Below are positions 9,530 through 20,798 of a stretch of 64,000 nucleotides of DNA, piece by piece. Location: positions 186,001 through 250,000 of the forward strand of contig CAWBRT010000027.1 of NCBI GenBank assembly GCA_963791145.1, read 5' to 3'. The first letter of the stretch is position 1; each line of letters starts with the position of its first letter. This DNA comes from CAWBRT01 sp963791145 (lineage in GTDB: Bacteria; Acidobacteriota; Terriglobia; Terriglobales; Acidobacteriaceae). The notes under the pieces are model-generated. The model was not told the DNA's origin. It was given only the letters and a program-made list of their open reading frames with translations, and did no database searches. Made by a program: the position numbers and the translations under genes.

Positions 9530-9796
9530 TTACTTGCGGATGCCCAGCTTCTGAATGACCGTCTTGTAACGCTCGGTGTCGTATTTCTTGAGATAGTCAA
9601 GCAAGCTGCGACGCTTGCTGACCATCATCAGCAATCCTCGACGCGAGGCATGGTCTTTCTTGTGTGTTCTAAAGTGCTCGGTAAGCTGGCCGATCCGCTC
9701 GCTCAACAACGCGATCTGCACTTCAGGACTGCCGGTGTCTTTGGCGTGGCTACGGTACTGGGTGATGATATTGGTCTTCTGCTCTCGTGCTAACAA
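9530..9796 (-). CDS. rpsO: 30S ribosomal protein S15
   Basis: S15 binds 16S rRNA early in assembly of the small subunit platform. The 88-residue length and motifs are canonical: DTGSPEVQIALLSERI, THKKDHASRRGLL and KRRSLLDYLKK. The start is a TTG preceded by AGGAGA nine bases upstream; the frame offers no closer ATG. It precedes pnp, as in many bacteria. Confidence 0.97.
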   Translation of the reverse strand: MLAREQKTNIITQYRSHAKDTGSPEVQIALLSERIGQLTEHFRTHKKDHASRRGLLMMVSKRRSLLDYLKKYDTERYKTVIQKLGIRK

Positions 9797-9927
9797 ACGG
9801 GCGCGTCTCCTGCTCTCTCTATAATCAATCCTTTACCCTATCGAGGGTAACATGCGGCACACAAAAGTGTAAACCCCGTGAGTAGCTGCCTGGTAAAGAG
9901 CGCGTCAAAGCGCCCTGGAACGTAACT

Positions 9928-11500
9928 ATGGCCGAGTCGGACGTGTTGGTGGTCGGAGCCGGACCTAACGGGCTGAGCGCGGCCGTAGCCGCCGCCCGGG
10001 CCGGATACAAAGTCCTTGTACTGGAGGCCCAGCCAACTGCCGGCGGTGCAGCCCGTACCCTGGAACTCACCCTGCCCGGATTCCATCATGATCTGGGATC
10101 GGCCGTGCACCCATTTGCGGCCCTGTCGCCGTTCTTCCGCAGCCTGCCGCTGGAAAAATTCGGGCTGAAGTGGGTTCACCCAGCCATTCCGATCGCCCAT
10201 CCCCTGCCAGATGGAACTGCGGCGCTTCTCTGCCGATCGCTGGCCGAGACGGCAGAACGGCTGGGAGATGATGCCAAAGCTTACAAGCGGCGAATGCGGA
10301 CCACAGTCGAGGGCTTTACCTCGGTCCTTGAGGAGTTGGCCCACGGCCGCCTGCCGCGCCATCCCTGGGCGATGGCAGTCCTGGGGATATCGTCGCTGCT
10401 GCCGTCGTCATGGATCGCACGCTGGTTCACGGGGCAGAACGCGCGAGCACTCATCGCCGGGCTGGCGGCGCATTCCTGCTTGCCGCTCGACAAAGCCGGA
10501 ACCGGCGCCATCACGCTGGCGCTGGCCGCAGCCGCGCACATGGTCGGCTGGCCGTTTCCTGAAGGCGGAGCGCAGAAGATCACCGAGGCGCTCTTCGGCT
10601 ATCTTCAGTCGATGGGCGGACAGGTAGAAACCAATTTTACGGTGCGCTCGCTGGCCGACCTGCCTGCGGCGAGGTTCGTCTTCTGGGATCTCACTCCCAG
10701 ACAGTTGCTGGCGATCGCCGGCGACGCTTTGCCAGGTGCGTACCGCCGGAAACTATCGCGATACCGCTACGGTCCGGGCATCTGCAAGCTGGATTGGGCA
10801 CTGTCTGATCCAATTCCGTGGACCTCGGATGTCTGCCGGCAGGCCGGGACGCTGCACTTGGGTGGCAGCTTCGAGGAAATCGCCGCCAGCGAAGTGGCAG
10901 TCTGGAGAGGACGGCTTGCCGCGCAGCCTTACGTGATTCTTTCGCAACCGACGATCTTCGATGCCACGCGCGCGCCCAGCGGCCAGCATATCGCCTGGGC
11001 CTACTGCCACGTGCCCAACGGCTGCCGAACCTCAATGGCCGATGCCATCGAGCAACAGGTGGAGCGCTTCGCTCCCGGGTTTCGCCGGCTCATTCTTGCC
11101 CGCCACGAGCTGACCGCGCCGGAGCTTGGAAACATGCAATGCCAACCTCGTCGGCGGAGACATCACCGGCGGTCTCACCGACATTCGCCAGATGATCTTC
11201 CGCCCTACCGCGCGCCTCTACTCCCTTCCGCTAGAGGGACATTACCTGTGCTCGTCTTCCACTCCGCCAGGGCCCGGTGTGCACGGAATGTGCGGATATC
11301 TGGCGGCGCGGGTGGCATTGGGAAAAAGAGTAAGCTTGCGCGGCGAAGAGGGTAAGGTCAAGACGAGCTTTCGCTCGCCTGCCCAGGGGACCCCGCAGCC
11401 GGGGAAGGTGGGATCAAGAGGCCTCGTCAAGAGTGGGGTGTCCCTCTACTTCACTCCCCGGGCGGAGGAAGCGAGACGCCGGGAATCTCGTTGCGGATAG
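9928..11500 (+). CDS. FAD-dependent oxidoreductase, phytoene-desaturase/PYROXD2-like (one frameshift)
   Basis: This is an NAD(P)/FAD-dependent amine-oxidase-fold enzyme. The dinucleotide-binding motif VLVVGAGPNGLSAAVAAARA sits at residues 4-24, with the acidic residue in VLVLEAQPTAGGAARTLE. An extra A near 11133 shifts the frame; removing it gives ANLVGGDITGG, the usual C-terminal FAD contact, and a 523-residue protein. The last ~45 residues run through repeat-like sequence, and the stop overlaps the end of the convergent TolC gene by 50 bases, so the true C-terminus may be earlier. Related proteins act on carotenoid- or retinoid-like polyenes, but no other carotenoid gene is near, so the substrate is unknown. 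Confidence 0.8.
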
Positions 11501-13595
11501 CGTCGTCGAGCTTAACGTTAGCCCTGTCCAGCAGAGAGCCTATGGCGCGTTCGAGCGAAACGCGGGCCTTGATGTAAGTACTGCGGGCGGCCACTTCGGT
11601 GGAGCGGGCCTGCGCCAGGTAGCTCTGGTCCTGCACGATCATGAAGTTGGTCGAAGCCCCCACTGAGAGCTTCTCCATTTCGGCGCCCAGCAACTCCTCC
11701 TGGAAGCGGCGGCTGCGCACGGCTGCCGTGTAGGCCGAGCGCGCCACATCGAGGGCAGTGAAGGCATTCTCGATTTCGTCGCGCGCCTGGTTTTCCAGCT
11801 GCTGCAGCCGGGCCTGCATCTGCCGGAGCTGGATTTCGTCGCGCGCGGCATCCGCCTGGGCGACGCGATTGCGGAAGGGCACGTTGACCTGAATACCGCC
11901 CTCGTAGAGTTTTGCCTGGCGTCCGGCCGGCGAGGACGGCGGCAGGGCTATGTTCGCCACATTGATAATCGAGGTGCTGCCGATGTTGCCGCGGGTCTGT
12001 ATGTTGCCGATCAGGTCGATCTCCGGTTTCACCTGGTTGCGCGAGCCTTCGACCGAAATTCGCCCGTTGGTCACCTGGAGGGCCGCTTGCGCCAGGTCGG
12101 CGCGATTCGCCAGACCCTGCGTGATCACCTCTTGCAGCGGCGGCAGGTTCTCGCTTTGCGGAACCACGATGGTATCGGTGGGCGAGATGCGCACGCCCCG
12201 CAGAGCCGGATCGGCCGTTCCCGTCCGTGAAATTACGCTCTTGATCACCGCTTCCTGCTGCAGGACCAGACCCTGCGCGCGGGTAAGGTCGAGCTGGCTG
12301 GCGGAGAGCAGGGCTTCGGCGCGAGTCAACTCCAGTGGAGCCAAGGTTCCAACTTCGACCTGACTCTTGTCGTTCTGATAGAGTGCCTGTGCCGCCGACA
12401 GCGTCTCCTGCTTCACCCGCACGTCCTCGTTCAGGCTCACCAGGTCGTAATACAAGCGGCTGATGCCGAAGATCAGATCGGTCAGTTGCTGGCGGAAGAC
12501 CAGGCGCGAGACCTTTAGGTTGTTGTCAGCGATGCGGATATAACGCCGGTTCACGTTGCGGCCGAAGCCGCGCAACAACGGTTGGGTAACACTGGCCACC
12601 ACGTTCGGACGGCGGAACGGGTCCGGACTAGTGGCGAACAGGTTCAGGATGTCGGAGGCATTGGTGCTGCCCACAAGAAACTGCGTGCCGGTACTGAACC
12701 CTTGCGCCAGGGTGAGGTTGCCAAAAGTGTTCGTTGAATTGATATTGATGAAATTCGGACTTGCCGCAGTGCCGCTGTTGATCAGCTGTTGCAGGTGCAT
12801 CCAGGCCAGTTGCCCGACCAGCGTCGGATCGTAAGTCGGCAGCGGCGGGCCGGCCGAAAACGGAGTGTTGCCCTGCACCGAAAGGTTGGTCTGCGCCTGC
12901 GTCACCTGGTTCACGTCGAAGACGTTGGCGACGGTGGAAGCAGTCGGGCTGACGGCGCCCGCGCTGGCTGCGGTGTTCAGCAGTGGACTTCCCGGACCAC
13001 CGATGCCGACCGGCGACTGCGCGACGGTGAGCGGCAGTCCGCGGACAACGCCGCCGCCCTTGGCGCGCAGCAGATCGGTATCGGCCATCACGATCTGGTA
13101 GCGCTGCTGCTCCACGTCGAGACTGTTTTCCAGCCCCAGCAGGAGGGCGTCGTGCAAGGAGAGATAGAGCTTTCCTTTAAGAATGAGGGAGCGAAGCCGG
13201 TCGGTGTTCTCCAGCCGCAACGGCGGAACATAGCGGTTGGAAAACATTCCGAAAAAATTCGGCTGCCCGAAGCCGCGGGGATACACCTGGCGGGGCTGCG
13301 CCTTGGTCTCCGCCGTTTGCTGCAAGGCCTGGTTCAGATTCTGTTCGCGGTATTGCTGTTCGAGCTTTTGTCCCGTGAGCGGCGGCTGAGGAACGGGAGC
13401 GGCTGGAACCGATGCCTGTTGCGCGACAACGCTGAGAGAAATCGCCAGGCAGGGCAGGAGCCTCGCCAGGCGGAACCGCCGAATCGTCTGGCCGTTACCT
13501 GGGCTGCGGCGAAAGATGCGATGCAGGCGCAACTGAAATCCGGCCAAGGACAATCTCGCAAGGAAAACTCTACTTCCCAGCCGGCTATCGTCCAT
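11451..13595 (-). CDS. TolC-family outer-membrane efflux protein
   Basis: This is the outer-membrane channel of the tripartite pump whose other parts lie just upstream. At 714 residues it is longer than TolC (about 470 mature). A cleavable signal is likely around residues 40-60 (LLPCLAISLSVVAQQ); the first ~40 residues are basic, and a later start may be used. Two long coiled-coil repeats are visible (ETLSAAQALYQNDKSQVEVG; LQQLENQARDEIENAFTALD), with an extra Pro/Gly/Thr/Asn-rich insert near 160-310. Its start overlaps the adaptor gene by 11 bases, which implies translational coupling. Confidence 0.88.
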   Translation of the reverse strand: MDDSRLGSRVFLARLSLAGFQLRLHRIFRRSPGNGQTIRRFRLARLLPCLAISLSVVAQQASVPAAPVPQPPLTGQKLEQQYREQNLNQALQQTAETKAQPRQVYPRGFGQPNFFGMFSNRYVPPLRLENTDRLRSLILKGKLYLSLHDALLLGLENSLDVEQQRYQIVMADTDLLRAKGGGVVRGLPLTVAQSPVGIGGPGSPLLNTAASAGAVSPTASTVANVFDVNQVTQAQTNLSVQGNTPFSAGPPLPTYDPTLVGQLAWMHLQQLINSGTAASPNFININSTNTFGNLTLAQGFSTGTQFLVGSTNASDILNLFATSPDPFRRPNVVASVTQPLLRGFGRNVNRRYIRIADNNLKVSRLVFRQQLTDLIFGISRLYYDLVSLNEDVRVKQETLSAAQALYQNDKSQVEVGTLAPLELTRAEALLSASQLDLTRAQGLVLQQEAVIKSVISRTGTADPALRGVRISPTDTIVVPQSENLPPLQEVITQGLANRADLAQAALQVTNGRISVEGSRNQVKPEIDLIGNIQTRGNIGSTSIINVANIALPPSSPAGRQAKLYEGGIQVNVPFRNRVAQADAARDEIQLRQMQARLQQLENQARDEIENAFTALDVARSAYTAAVRSRRFQEELLGAEMEKLSVGASTNFMIVQDQSYLAQARSTEVAARSTYIKARVSLERAIGSLLDRANVKLDDAIRNEIPGVSLPPPGE

Positions 13596-15003
13596 TTGCG
13601 CTTCCGTTGGCCTGAGGCGCGGTTTCCTGACCCTCGGACTGAGACGGGGCCAGAAGACGCGTAGTCACCCTGGTTCCGTCTTTGGCGGAATCGCCGGGGT
13701 TGACGATGACGAGGTCTCCCTCCTTCAACCCCTCGCGGATCTCGACATGTGTGCCGTAGTCGCGTCCTACCGTGACCGGCTGCAAACGCACGGTGCCATC
13801 ACGCACCAGCGCCACCATGGCTCCCTTGGCGCGGGTGATGAGAGTATCGCCGGGAACAACCAGCGGCGGCACGGCCTGAATGTTGTTGAAGGTGACGGTC
13901 ACGAACGTTCCAGGAAACAAGCGCCCGTCGTGGTTTTCCACGTCGATCTGCGTCAGCAGCGTGCGCATGGTGGTATCGATGGCATTGGCCGTGCGCACAA
14001 CCTTCCCCTGGAAAACTTTCCCCGAGGCGGAATCGAAGACCAGGCTCACGGTTTGTCCGACGGAGACGTACTCCGCGCTGCCCTCGGGCACGCTGCAGTA
14101 GACGCGCAGGCGGTCCAGGCGGGCGATGCGAAACATCTCCGCGCCCAGCGTAGCGCTGCCGGTAACAGGAATGGTGACGCTTCCCGTTCCTCCGGTATTG
14201 ACGCCTCCGCCGAGGCCACCGCCGGCGATCGAAATCAGCGAGCCGACATCGATGTTACGGACGATGACCACACCTGAGAACGGCGCCTCCACGTGCTCAT
14301 AGCCCTGCAGCTTTATCAGCCGCTGCAGGTTGGAGCGGTTGGAATTGACATTGTCTTCCGCGGCTTTCACATTGGCCAGAGCGACGCTGTAGGCCGCCTC
14401 CTGGGTATCGCCGTCCTGCTTGGAGAGAACGCCGCGCGCCACCAGCACCTTGTAGCGCTCCCAAGTGACGCTGGCCAGCTTGGCCTGCGCCTCCGTCTGG
14501 CGCAGCACCGACTCGGCCTGTTGCAGGCTGTGTTTTGCCTGATCCACCTGCTGGTCAAGGTCGGGGGCATCGATCACGGCCAGCAATTGGCCCTGGCGCA
14601 CGTGGTCGCCAATGTCCACCAGCCGCGTCTTGACATAGCCCGAGGCGCGGGCGTAGATGGGGGCTTCCGTCGCCGCCGCCGAGCTGCCGGGCAAGGCAAG
14701 CTGTCCGCTGGCCTTGGCCCGGGCGGCGGCGGTGACCGCCACGACCGGAAGCTCGGCCTGCTGCCGCTTGTCCGCCTTGGCGATCGTTTCCCGATCGCGC
14801 AGACGGGGAATGTAGCCAACCACCAAAATCACGCCGAAGACGACCGCTATTACCAGGCCAAGCCTGAATACCGAGCGGCTCGAGCGCAGGTCGCGCCGCG
14901 CTGGTGGCGCGGCCGCTTCCGGCGGCTCCGCCGTGCGGGCGCGGTCTTTCGTCAACTGGTCGGAAGAGGAACCGAATCTGGAATCAAAATTCATCTGGTC
15001 CAT
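13585..15003 (-). CDS. RND efflux periplasmic adaptor (HlyD/AcrA family)
   Basis: The adaptor bridges the inner-membrane pump and the TolC channel. It has an uncleaved N-terminal anchor (FRLGLVIAVVFGVILVVGYI, about 46-66), a biotinyl-lipoyl half-motif (ASGYVKTRLVDIGDHVRQGQ), an alpha-hairpin, the second lipoyl half (HVEAPFSGVVIVRNIDVGSL), then beta-barrel and membrane-proximal domains. A Gly/Thr-rich loop (GGGLGGGVNTGGTGS) interrupts the barrel. It starts 20 bases after the permease stop and overlaps the TolC gene by 11 bases, so the three genes form one operon. Confidence 0.9.
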   Translation of the reverse strand: MDQMNFDSRFGSSSDQLTKDRARTAEPPEAAAPPARRDLRSSRSVFRLGLVIAVVFGVILVVGYIPRLRDRETIAKADKRQQAELPVVAVTAAARAKASGQLALPGSSAAATEAPIYARASGYVKTRLVDIGDHVRQGQLLAVIDAPDLDQQVDQAKHSLQQAESVLRQTEAQAKLASVTWERYKVLVARGVLSKQDGDTQEAAYSVALANVKAAEDNVNSNRSNLQRLIKLQGYEHVEAPFSGVVIVRNIDVGSLISIAGGGLGGGVNTGGTGSVTIPVTGSATLGAEMFRIARLDRLRVYCSVPEGSAEYVSVGQTVSLVFDSASGKVFQGKVVRTANAIDTTMRTLLTQIDVENHDGRLFPGTFVTVTFNNIQAVPPLVVPGDTLITRAKGAMVALVRDGTVRLQPVTVGRDYGTHVEIREGLKEGDLVIVNPGDSAKDGTRVTTRLLAPSQSEGQETAPQANGSANGR

Positions 15004-15023
15004 CTTATGCTGCGCGGCTTCCG

Positions 15024-18000
15024 CTACGCAGGCTGTGTTCCATTTTCCGTCAGCTCCTGGTGCGACTCCAGGTCAATCTGCTTGTCCCAGTCGGTCGGCG
15101 CCTTCTGGCGGAAGATGGAATAGAAAATTGGAACCACAAAGAGCGTACTCACGGTGGCGAACAGCAGACCGCCGATCACCGCCCGTCCCAGCGGCGCGTT
15201 CTGCTCGCCGCCTTCGCCCAGGGCCAGAGCCATGGGCACCATGCCGATGATCATCGCCAGCGCCGTCATGCAGACCGGGCGCAGGCGGACGTAGCCGGAT
15301 TCAAGCGCTGACGCCAGCGCCCCCTTGCCTTCGCTGCGTTCATCATTGGCGAAGCTGACCACCAGAATGCTGTTGGCCGTGGCCACGCCGGTGGCCATGA
15401 TGGTGCCCATCAGCGACGGCACGCTGAACGTTGTCTGGGTGACGTACAGCATCCACAAGATGCCGGCGAAGGCCCCGGGCAGCGCCATCAGGATGATGAA
15501 CGGATCAAGCCAGGACTGGAAGTTCACCGCCATCAGCAGGTAAATGAAGATGACGGCAAAGGCAATGCCCAGTCCCAGGCGGAAAAAGGAATTGTTCATG
15601 GTTTCGACCTGGCCGCGCATCACCAGCCAGGAGCCGCGCGGCAGGCGGCCGGAGTTGGTCTCCTCGTCCATGATTTTTTGCACGTCGCGCGACACACCGC
15701 CCAGGTCGCGCAGGTCGACGTCGCAGAAGATATCGAAGATCGGCTGCACGTTGTAGTGGCTGATCAGGCTGGGCGAAGCCGAACGGCTGATGCTCGCCAC
15801 ATTGGCTAGAAGATGCGTGTCCTTGCTGGCGGTCTGGACGTTTCGGTAGTCGTTGACCGGCGTGCGCCCCAGGGCATCGAGCGAATTGATGAGCCCCTGC
15901 GGGGTCTGCACCGTGACCGAATAGTTGATGCCCGTGGCCGGATTCAACCACTGGTTCGGCGCCGCCATGTAACTGCCGCTGAGGGAGATGAGCATGCTCT
16001 GCGCCACGTCGCGCTGGGTCATGTTCAACTGCTGCGCCTTGGCGCGGTCCACCCGCACGTCGAACTGGGGACGGGCGATGTCCTGGTGGATGTGGGCATC
16101 GACCACGCCCGGAACCCGGCGCACACGCGCCAGCAAGCGCTCGGCGATCTCGTAATTCGGGGCCGCGTCGCGGCCGACGACCTGGATATCAATCGGCGCG
16201 GGCAGGCCGAAGTTCAGAATCTGCGTGGTCATGTTGGCGGCGGCGAAGAAGAACGTCTCCTGCGGAAACTTCTCCGTAAGCCGCTCGCGCAACCGCCGCA
16301 TGTACCCGCGGGTGGAACCGTGCTTCTCCGGATCGAGCGAGATCAGGATGTCGCCATCGGCGGCGCTGATCGAGGCCGTGTCGCTGAACGCCAGATTGAC
16401 GCCGCTGACCGGCAGGCCGATGTTGTCGAGGATGAGCTGTACCTCGCTAGCCGGGATGACGCGCCGGATCTCTTCCTCGACATCCGCGAATACCTGCTCG
16501 GTGGTCTCGACGCGCGTGCCCGCCGGGCAGCGCACGTGCAGCCGCATCTGGCCGGAGTCGACGTAGGGAAAGAAGTCCTGCCCGATGATGAAGAGCAGCC
16601 CGCCTGAAGCTACCACGAAGGCGGCGTACAGCCCCAGCACCAGCTTGCGATTATGCAGGCTCCACTCCAGCGCCCGGTGATAGCGCTCGCGCTGCGCCTC
16701 AAACCAGTCATTGAACTTGAAGTGAACACGCCAGACCCATCCCAGGTCCAGGCGGTGAAGCCCGGGCCCATGTTCGCCGGCGGCATAGATTGGCACCTCC
16801 GGCCCCAGCATGTGGTGCACCATGGTCGGCACCAGGGTCCGGGAAAAGAAATAGGAAGCCATCATGGCGAAGACCACGGCCATGGCCAGCGGCGTAAACA
16901 GGAACTTCGCCGCTCCCGTCAGCAGTACTACCGGGACGAAGACGATGCAGATGGACAGGCTGGAAACGAAGGTCGGCACGGCAATCTGCTGCGCGCCGTC
17001 CAGCAGCGCGCGCGTCAGCGGCTTGCGCATGGCCATGTTGCGGTGCACGTTCTCGATGGTGACGGTGGCGTCGTCCACCAGGATTCCCACCGCCAGAGCC
17101 ATGCCGCCCAGAGTCATGACGTTGATGCTGCGGCCGAGCGCGGTGAGCACGATCTGCGAGGTCAGGATGGAGAGCGGAATCGAGATACAGACGATCAGGG
17201 TGCTGCGCCAGCTGCCCAGGAAGACCAGGATCATCAGGCCGGTCAGCAGCGCCGCCAGTATGCCTTCCTTCAGCACGCTGTAGATGGCGGCACGCACGAA
17301 CAAGCGACTGGTCGAACAGCGGCGTAATTCGCATGGCCGGCGGCAGGGTCGACAAGCACGCGCGGCAGCGCTGCCTTGACCTGGCGCACAATATCTAGTG
17401 TCGACGCGTGACCGTTGCGCAGGATGGTCATCAGCGCCGAGCGATGGCCGTTGATGCGCACCACGTTGATTTGCGGCAGGTATCCGGCGCGCACCTGGGC
17501 AACATCCTTCATCAGCACTACCGCGCCGTCAGCCGCCCGTATGGGGAGCTCATTCATCTCGGCGATGGTCGGCGGGCTGCTGTTAAGGCGGATGTTGTAC
17601 TCGCGGTCGCCCATCTTGGCCGTGCCGGTCGGCAGAATCAGGTTCTGCATGCTGATGGCGTTGGAGATGTCGGCCGGCGAGAGGTGCTTGGCATAAAGCT
17701 GGTTGGGAAACAGGTCGACCATGATCTGCGCCTGCTTGCCGCCGTAGGGCAGCGGCACGGACGCGCCCTGCACGGTCGCCAACTGCGTGCGCACATAGTT
17801 CAAGCCATAGTCGAAGAGCTGCTGCTCGCTCAAGCCCTCGCCGGAGAGGCCCATCTGCAGCACCGGAACGGAAGAAACGTCATACTTGACGATGGATGGA
17901 GGGGTAGTGCCCGGAGGCATGATGCGCAATTGCGTTTGCACCAGGGCGGTCACCTGGGCCAGCGCTGTCTCCACCGTGGCATGCGGCTGGAAATAGATCT

Positions 18001-18277
18001 TGATCACCGCCACGCCCTGATAGGCATTCGACTCGATATGCTCGATGTCGTTGACGGTGGTCGTCATGGCGCGCTCGGAGATGGTCACCATGCGGTTGGC
18101 CATCTCTTCCGGCGAGAGTCCGGTGTAGCTCCAGATGACGCTGACGACCGGGATATCAATAATGGGGAAAATATCCTTCGGAGTGGTGATGATGGCGCTG
18201 ACCCCGAGGATAAAGATCAGCAGCGACACCACCACAAACGTGTACGGCCGGCGCAGAGCTAGGCGAACAATCCACAT
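15024..18277 (-). CDS. RND-family efflux permease (AcrB/MexB-type), two frameshifts
   Basis: This is the proton-driven inner-membrane pump. Two one-base insertions, near 17350 and 17303, break it; their removal gives about 1083 residues, the usual RND size. Seen are the first transmembrane helix (FVVVSLLIFILGVSAII), a porter domain, the TM4 motif GGMALAVGILVDDATVTIEN with the paired aspartates that carry protons, and a second half repeating this layout (GTIMATGVATANSILVV). In the second repeat the TM10 region has no Asp or Lys at the matching place. It heads the permease-adaptor-TolC operon. No regulator is adjacent. The substrate (drug, metal or lipid) cannot be read from the sequence. Confidence 0.9.
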
Positions 18278-18485
18278 CGCGACAGATTCACCAAGGCGTG
18301 GGTCTGCTGACGCTTGCCAGTTGTGGGATAACTACTTACCTAACAAGATAACCTAAGCTCCACCTGCTGTCATTGATGATTTTGGGACTGCGGAGGGAAC
18401 CCAGGGGGAAATCCGGAGTGAATAGGGCACAAAACCCAAACCCGGAGAAAGTCTCATGATCGCTGGACTAAAAATGAGGGGTGGG

Positions 18486-19161
18486 TCACCAGGGTCTCGG
18501 TCTTCCGTAAATGATGACGCCCCCAGGTGGGTACGGGAACGGATATGCTTTGTCTTGGCGCTGGTTTCGTACCCGGCACCACTCATCAAAGCCATCAGGC
18601 GCGGGAGCGTCATGCTTTTCGTAAGCGGCGGCGGTTCCGGAAAGGCGGACCTGTTCGTGCGCACGTACTCGCACCGCACGGTGTTCGCCAGTAATACTGC
18701 CCTCCCCTTTCCAAGTGGTAATTGTGGTGCTATCCGCCTTTGGGTCTACATCGAAGCGGTAATCCCCTTGCTTCGTTAGGGTGAATTCTCCGTTGTGGCT
18801 GTCCACTTCATAGATTTCTCCGCCGAACAAATGACGCACGTGCATATACAATGTGCCCTGGTTCACGCGCACCTGAACCGTCCGGTTATTCACGTTGACG
18901 ATTGTTAGGCTCGTCTCCGCATTCAATTGCATGATGCCAGTCCCCAGGTTCACTTCTGCCCGCGAATTCTTGTCTGTCCACACGTTGTCGGAGATGGTGA
19001 GACGCCGGTTCGGTACAGCCGCCACCCAATCTCCTGTTCCCCCTGGCTGGACCGAGACAGACCCGTAGACATATTGCAAGAGCGCAACCCGCCCATAAGG
19101 AACGGGCAGAAAGCGCCGCAGCCGAAAGCAACAGGATCAGAACCCAGCACTTACGCATCAT
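18486..19161 (-). CDS. Secreted FecR-domain protein (one frameshift, possibly truncated)
   Basis: The N-terminus is a clear signal peptide (MRKCWVLILLLSAAALSA). A one-base insertion near 19085 then shifts into the main frame, which begins QYVYGSVSVQPGGTGDW and contains a FecR-like beta fold (NRRLTISDNVWTDKNSRAEV, VNQGTLYMHVRHLFGGEIYE). After repair it is 224 residues. FecR-like exported proteins of Acidobacteria are usually longer, so the C-terminus, which ends GGVIIYGRPRPW, may be cut short. The role is unknown; there is no sigma factor or TonB receptor nearby, so classical FecR signalling is not suggested. Confidence 0.65.
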
Positions 19162-19227
19162 GCATCTCGTCGCACTACCCGTGATGAGTAATTCTGTCGT
19201 ACCTGCCTTGCCGTTCAGGTCGAATAA

Positions 19228-19647
19228 TTACTGAGTTGTGGGGCATGGAACCGGTTTAGAGTAGTCAGGCCTCGTAATCACCCTCCCATTTTGGTCAACC
19301 ATCGCCGCATAGCATTGGGTTGGAGGGGCTGGTGGAGGAACAATGCCTACATTCGGAGGTGCTGGCGGGTATGCATAGTACGGGTATCCATAGTAGTACG
19401 GATATCCATAGTAATAAGGAGCATACGCACCGTAGTATACCGCTGCCCCCACACCCCACCACGGCCACCACGGACGCCCCCAATATCCGCCCCGGTATCC
19501 ACCGTAGAACCTGCCCTCATAAAATCCGCCACCATGGAACCCGCCGAAATGGGCCACGCCGCGAACTTGGGCTAAAGCCGGCGCTGGAGCAGCAATAATC
19601 AACCCCAGTACCACGATCAATGCCAAAACCAGAGCCGCTCCTTTCAT
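19228..19647 (-). CDS. Small secreted Tyr/Gly-rich protein
   Basis: This 139-residue protein begins with a signal peptide (LVLALIVVLGLIIAAPAPALA). It continues with a GGFHGGGFYEGRFYGGYRGG stretch, a WWPWWG patch and a tyrosine/proline repeat (YYGYPYYYGYPYYAYPPAP). The C-terminal 35 residues (QCYAAMVDQNGRVITRPDYS) are more ordinary and carry two cysteines. Similar low-complexity exported proteins occur widely in Acidobacteria without known function. It follows the FecR-like gene in the same direction. Confidence 0.7.
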   Translation of the reverse strand: MKGAALVLALIVVLGLIIAAPAPALAQVRGVAHFGGFHGGGFYEGRFYGGYRGGYWGRPWWPWWGVGAAVYYGAYAPYYYGYPYYYGYPYYAYPPAPPNVGIVPPPAPPTQCYAAMVDQNGRVITRPDYSKPVPCPTTQ

Positions 19648-19802
19648 AACTCACCTCGCTGGACAATAATAGTAAACCCGCCGGATGCTGAAATGTCTTG
19701 GTTCAGAGCTACAAATCCTTGGCAGGCGGAGGGTTAAGCCGTCAATTCCTGTGCTGGTGCATACACTGGCAGGCTTTATCGGCAGGATGCCGGGGAAAGC
19801 AT

Positions 19803-20684
19803 TCAGAAGACCCTGGTCAGGCCCTCTTCAAGCACCAGGACGCGCTTGCGCAGGTCGTATTTGCGGGCTTCGGCGAGCAGCCGTTCAACCGGCTCCTCCA
19901 TCGGCTCCTGCGATAGCTTGAAGCTGCCGTAGTGCATCGGGATCATCAGCTTCGCTCCCAGGTCGCGAAAGCCACGCAGCGCGTCTTCCGGGCTGGTGTG
20001 CACGGTGCGGAAGGAAGGAGGGTTATACGCGCCGATGGGCAGCAGCGCCAGCTCCGGGGCCAGCCGTTGGCCGATTTCGCTGAAGCCGCCGAAGTATGCG
20101 GTGTCTCCCGAGTGGTAGACGGAGTGGCGCGACGAGCGCAGCACAAAGCCGCAGAATCCGCGATGCATGTCGTGCATGATGCGGGCTCCCCAGTGATTGG
20201 CCGGAACTGCCGTGATCTCCACTTCTTTGACCGTCACCTTCTCCCACCACTCCAGCTCGATCACCCGCTCGAAGCCGAGGTCGAAGACGAGGTCGTGCAG
20301 ATGCTGGGCCGCGATCAGCAGCGGAGCCCGCCCGCATCGGCGGCGCGTGGCCCGCGCAATCGCCCGCAGCGAAGGACGGTGCAGATGGTCGAAATGGGCA
20401 TGGGTAACCAGAACGGCATCGATGGCCGGCAGATCTTTAATATGCAGTCCCGGACGGCGCAGCCGCTTGAGCAGAAAAAGCCAATGGGCAAAGTTGGGAT
20501 CGATCAGGAAATTGCCGCCGCCTAATTGCAAAAAGAAACTTGAGTGCCCGATAAAAGTAACGCCAAGCTGCCCCCGGCCCGCCAGCACCGGGGTCCTGGT
20601 GGTCCCGGTCCGCGGCGTCAGCGCCGAATGCTTCACGATGCGTCCGAGTTGCCGGGCCCTGCGACGAATTAATAGGTTCAGCAT
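19803..20684 (-). CDS. MBL-fold metallo-hydrolase (NAPE-PLD/UlaG-like)
   Basis: The metal-binding motif VLVTHAHFDHLH is present, with further ligands expected in AVPANHWGARIMHD and SVYHSGDTAYF; MIPMHYGSFKLS supplies the last histidine. The GDTAYF and HYGSF pattern fits the NAPE-PLD-like branch, which acts on phosphodiesters or lactone-type bonds. There is no signal peptide. The reaction cannot be specified. Its start lies 114 bases from the divergent dehydrogenase gene. Confidence 0.8.
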   Translation of the reverse strand: MLNLLIRRRARQLGRIVKHSALTPRTGTTRTPVLAGRGQLGVTFIGHSSFFLQLGGGNFLIDPNFAHWLFLLKRLRRPGLHIKDLPAIDAVLVTHAHFDHLHRPSLRAIARATRRRCGRAPLLIAAQHLHDLVFDLGFERVIELEWWEKVTVKEVEITAVPANHWGARIMHDMHRGFCGFVLRSSRHSVYHSGDTAYFGGFSEIGQRLAPELALLPIGAYNPPSFRTVHTSPEDALRGFRDLGAKLMIPMHYGSFKLSQEPMEEPVERLLAEARKYDLRKRVLVLEEGLTRVF

Positions 20685-20798
20685 CTACAGACTATTAGAC
20701 GCGAAGCCGCCGTGCTGGGATTCGTTTCCAATGCGCCGCTCAATTCCATATTCCGCCACCGGCAAGCAATTCATTATCATTGGGCCGAGAGGTGCTGA

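Noticed and set aside
11340..11450. Repeat-like C-rich/G-rich segment at the end of the FAD oxidoreductase as a separate element.
   Set aside because: It contains a short CGAGC/GCTCG hairpin and repeat-like words, but no second copy or clear ends were found in this window.
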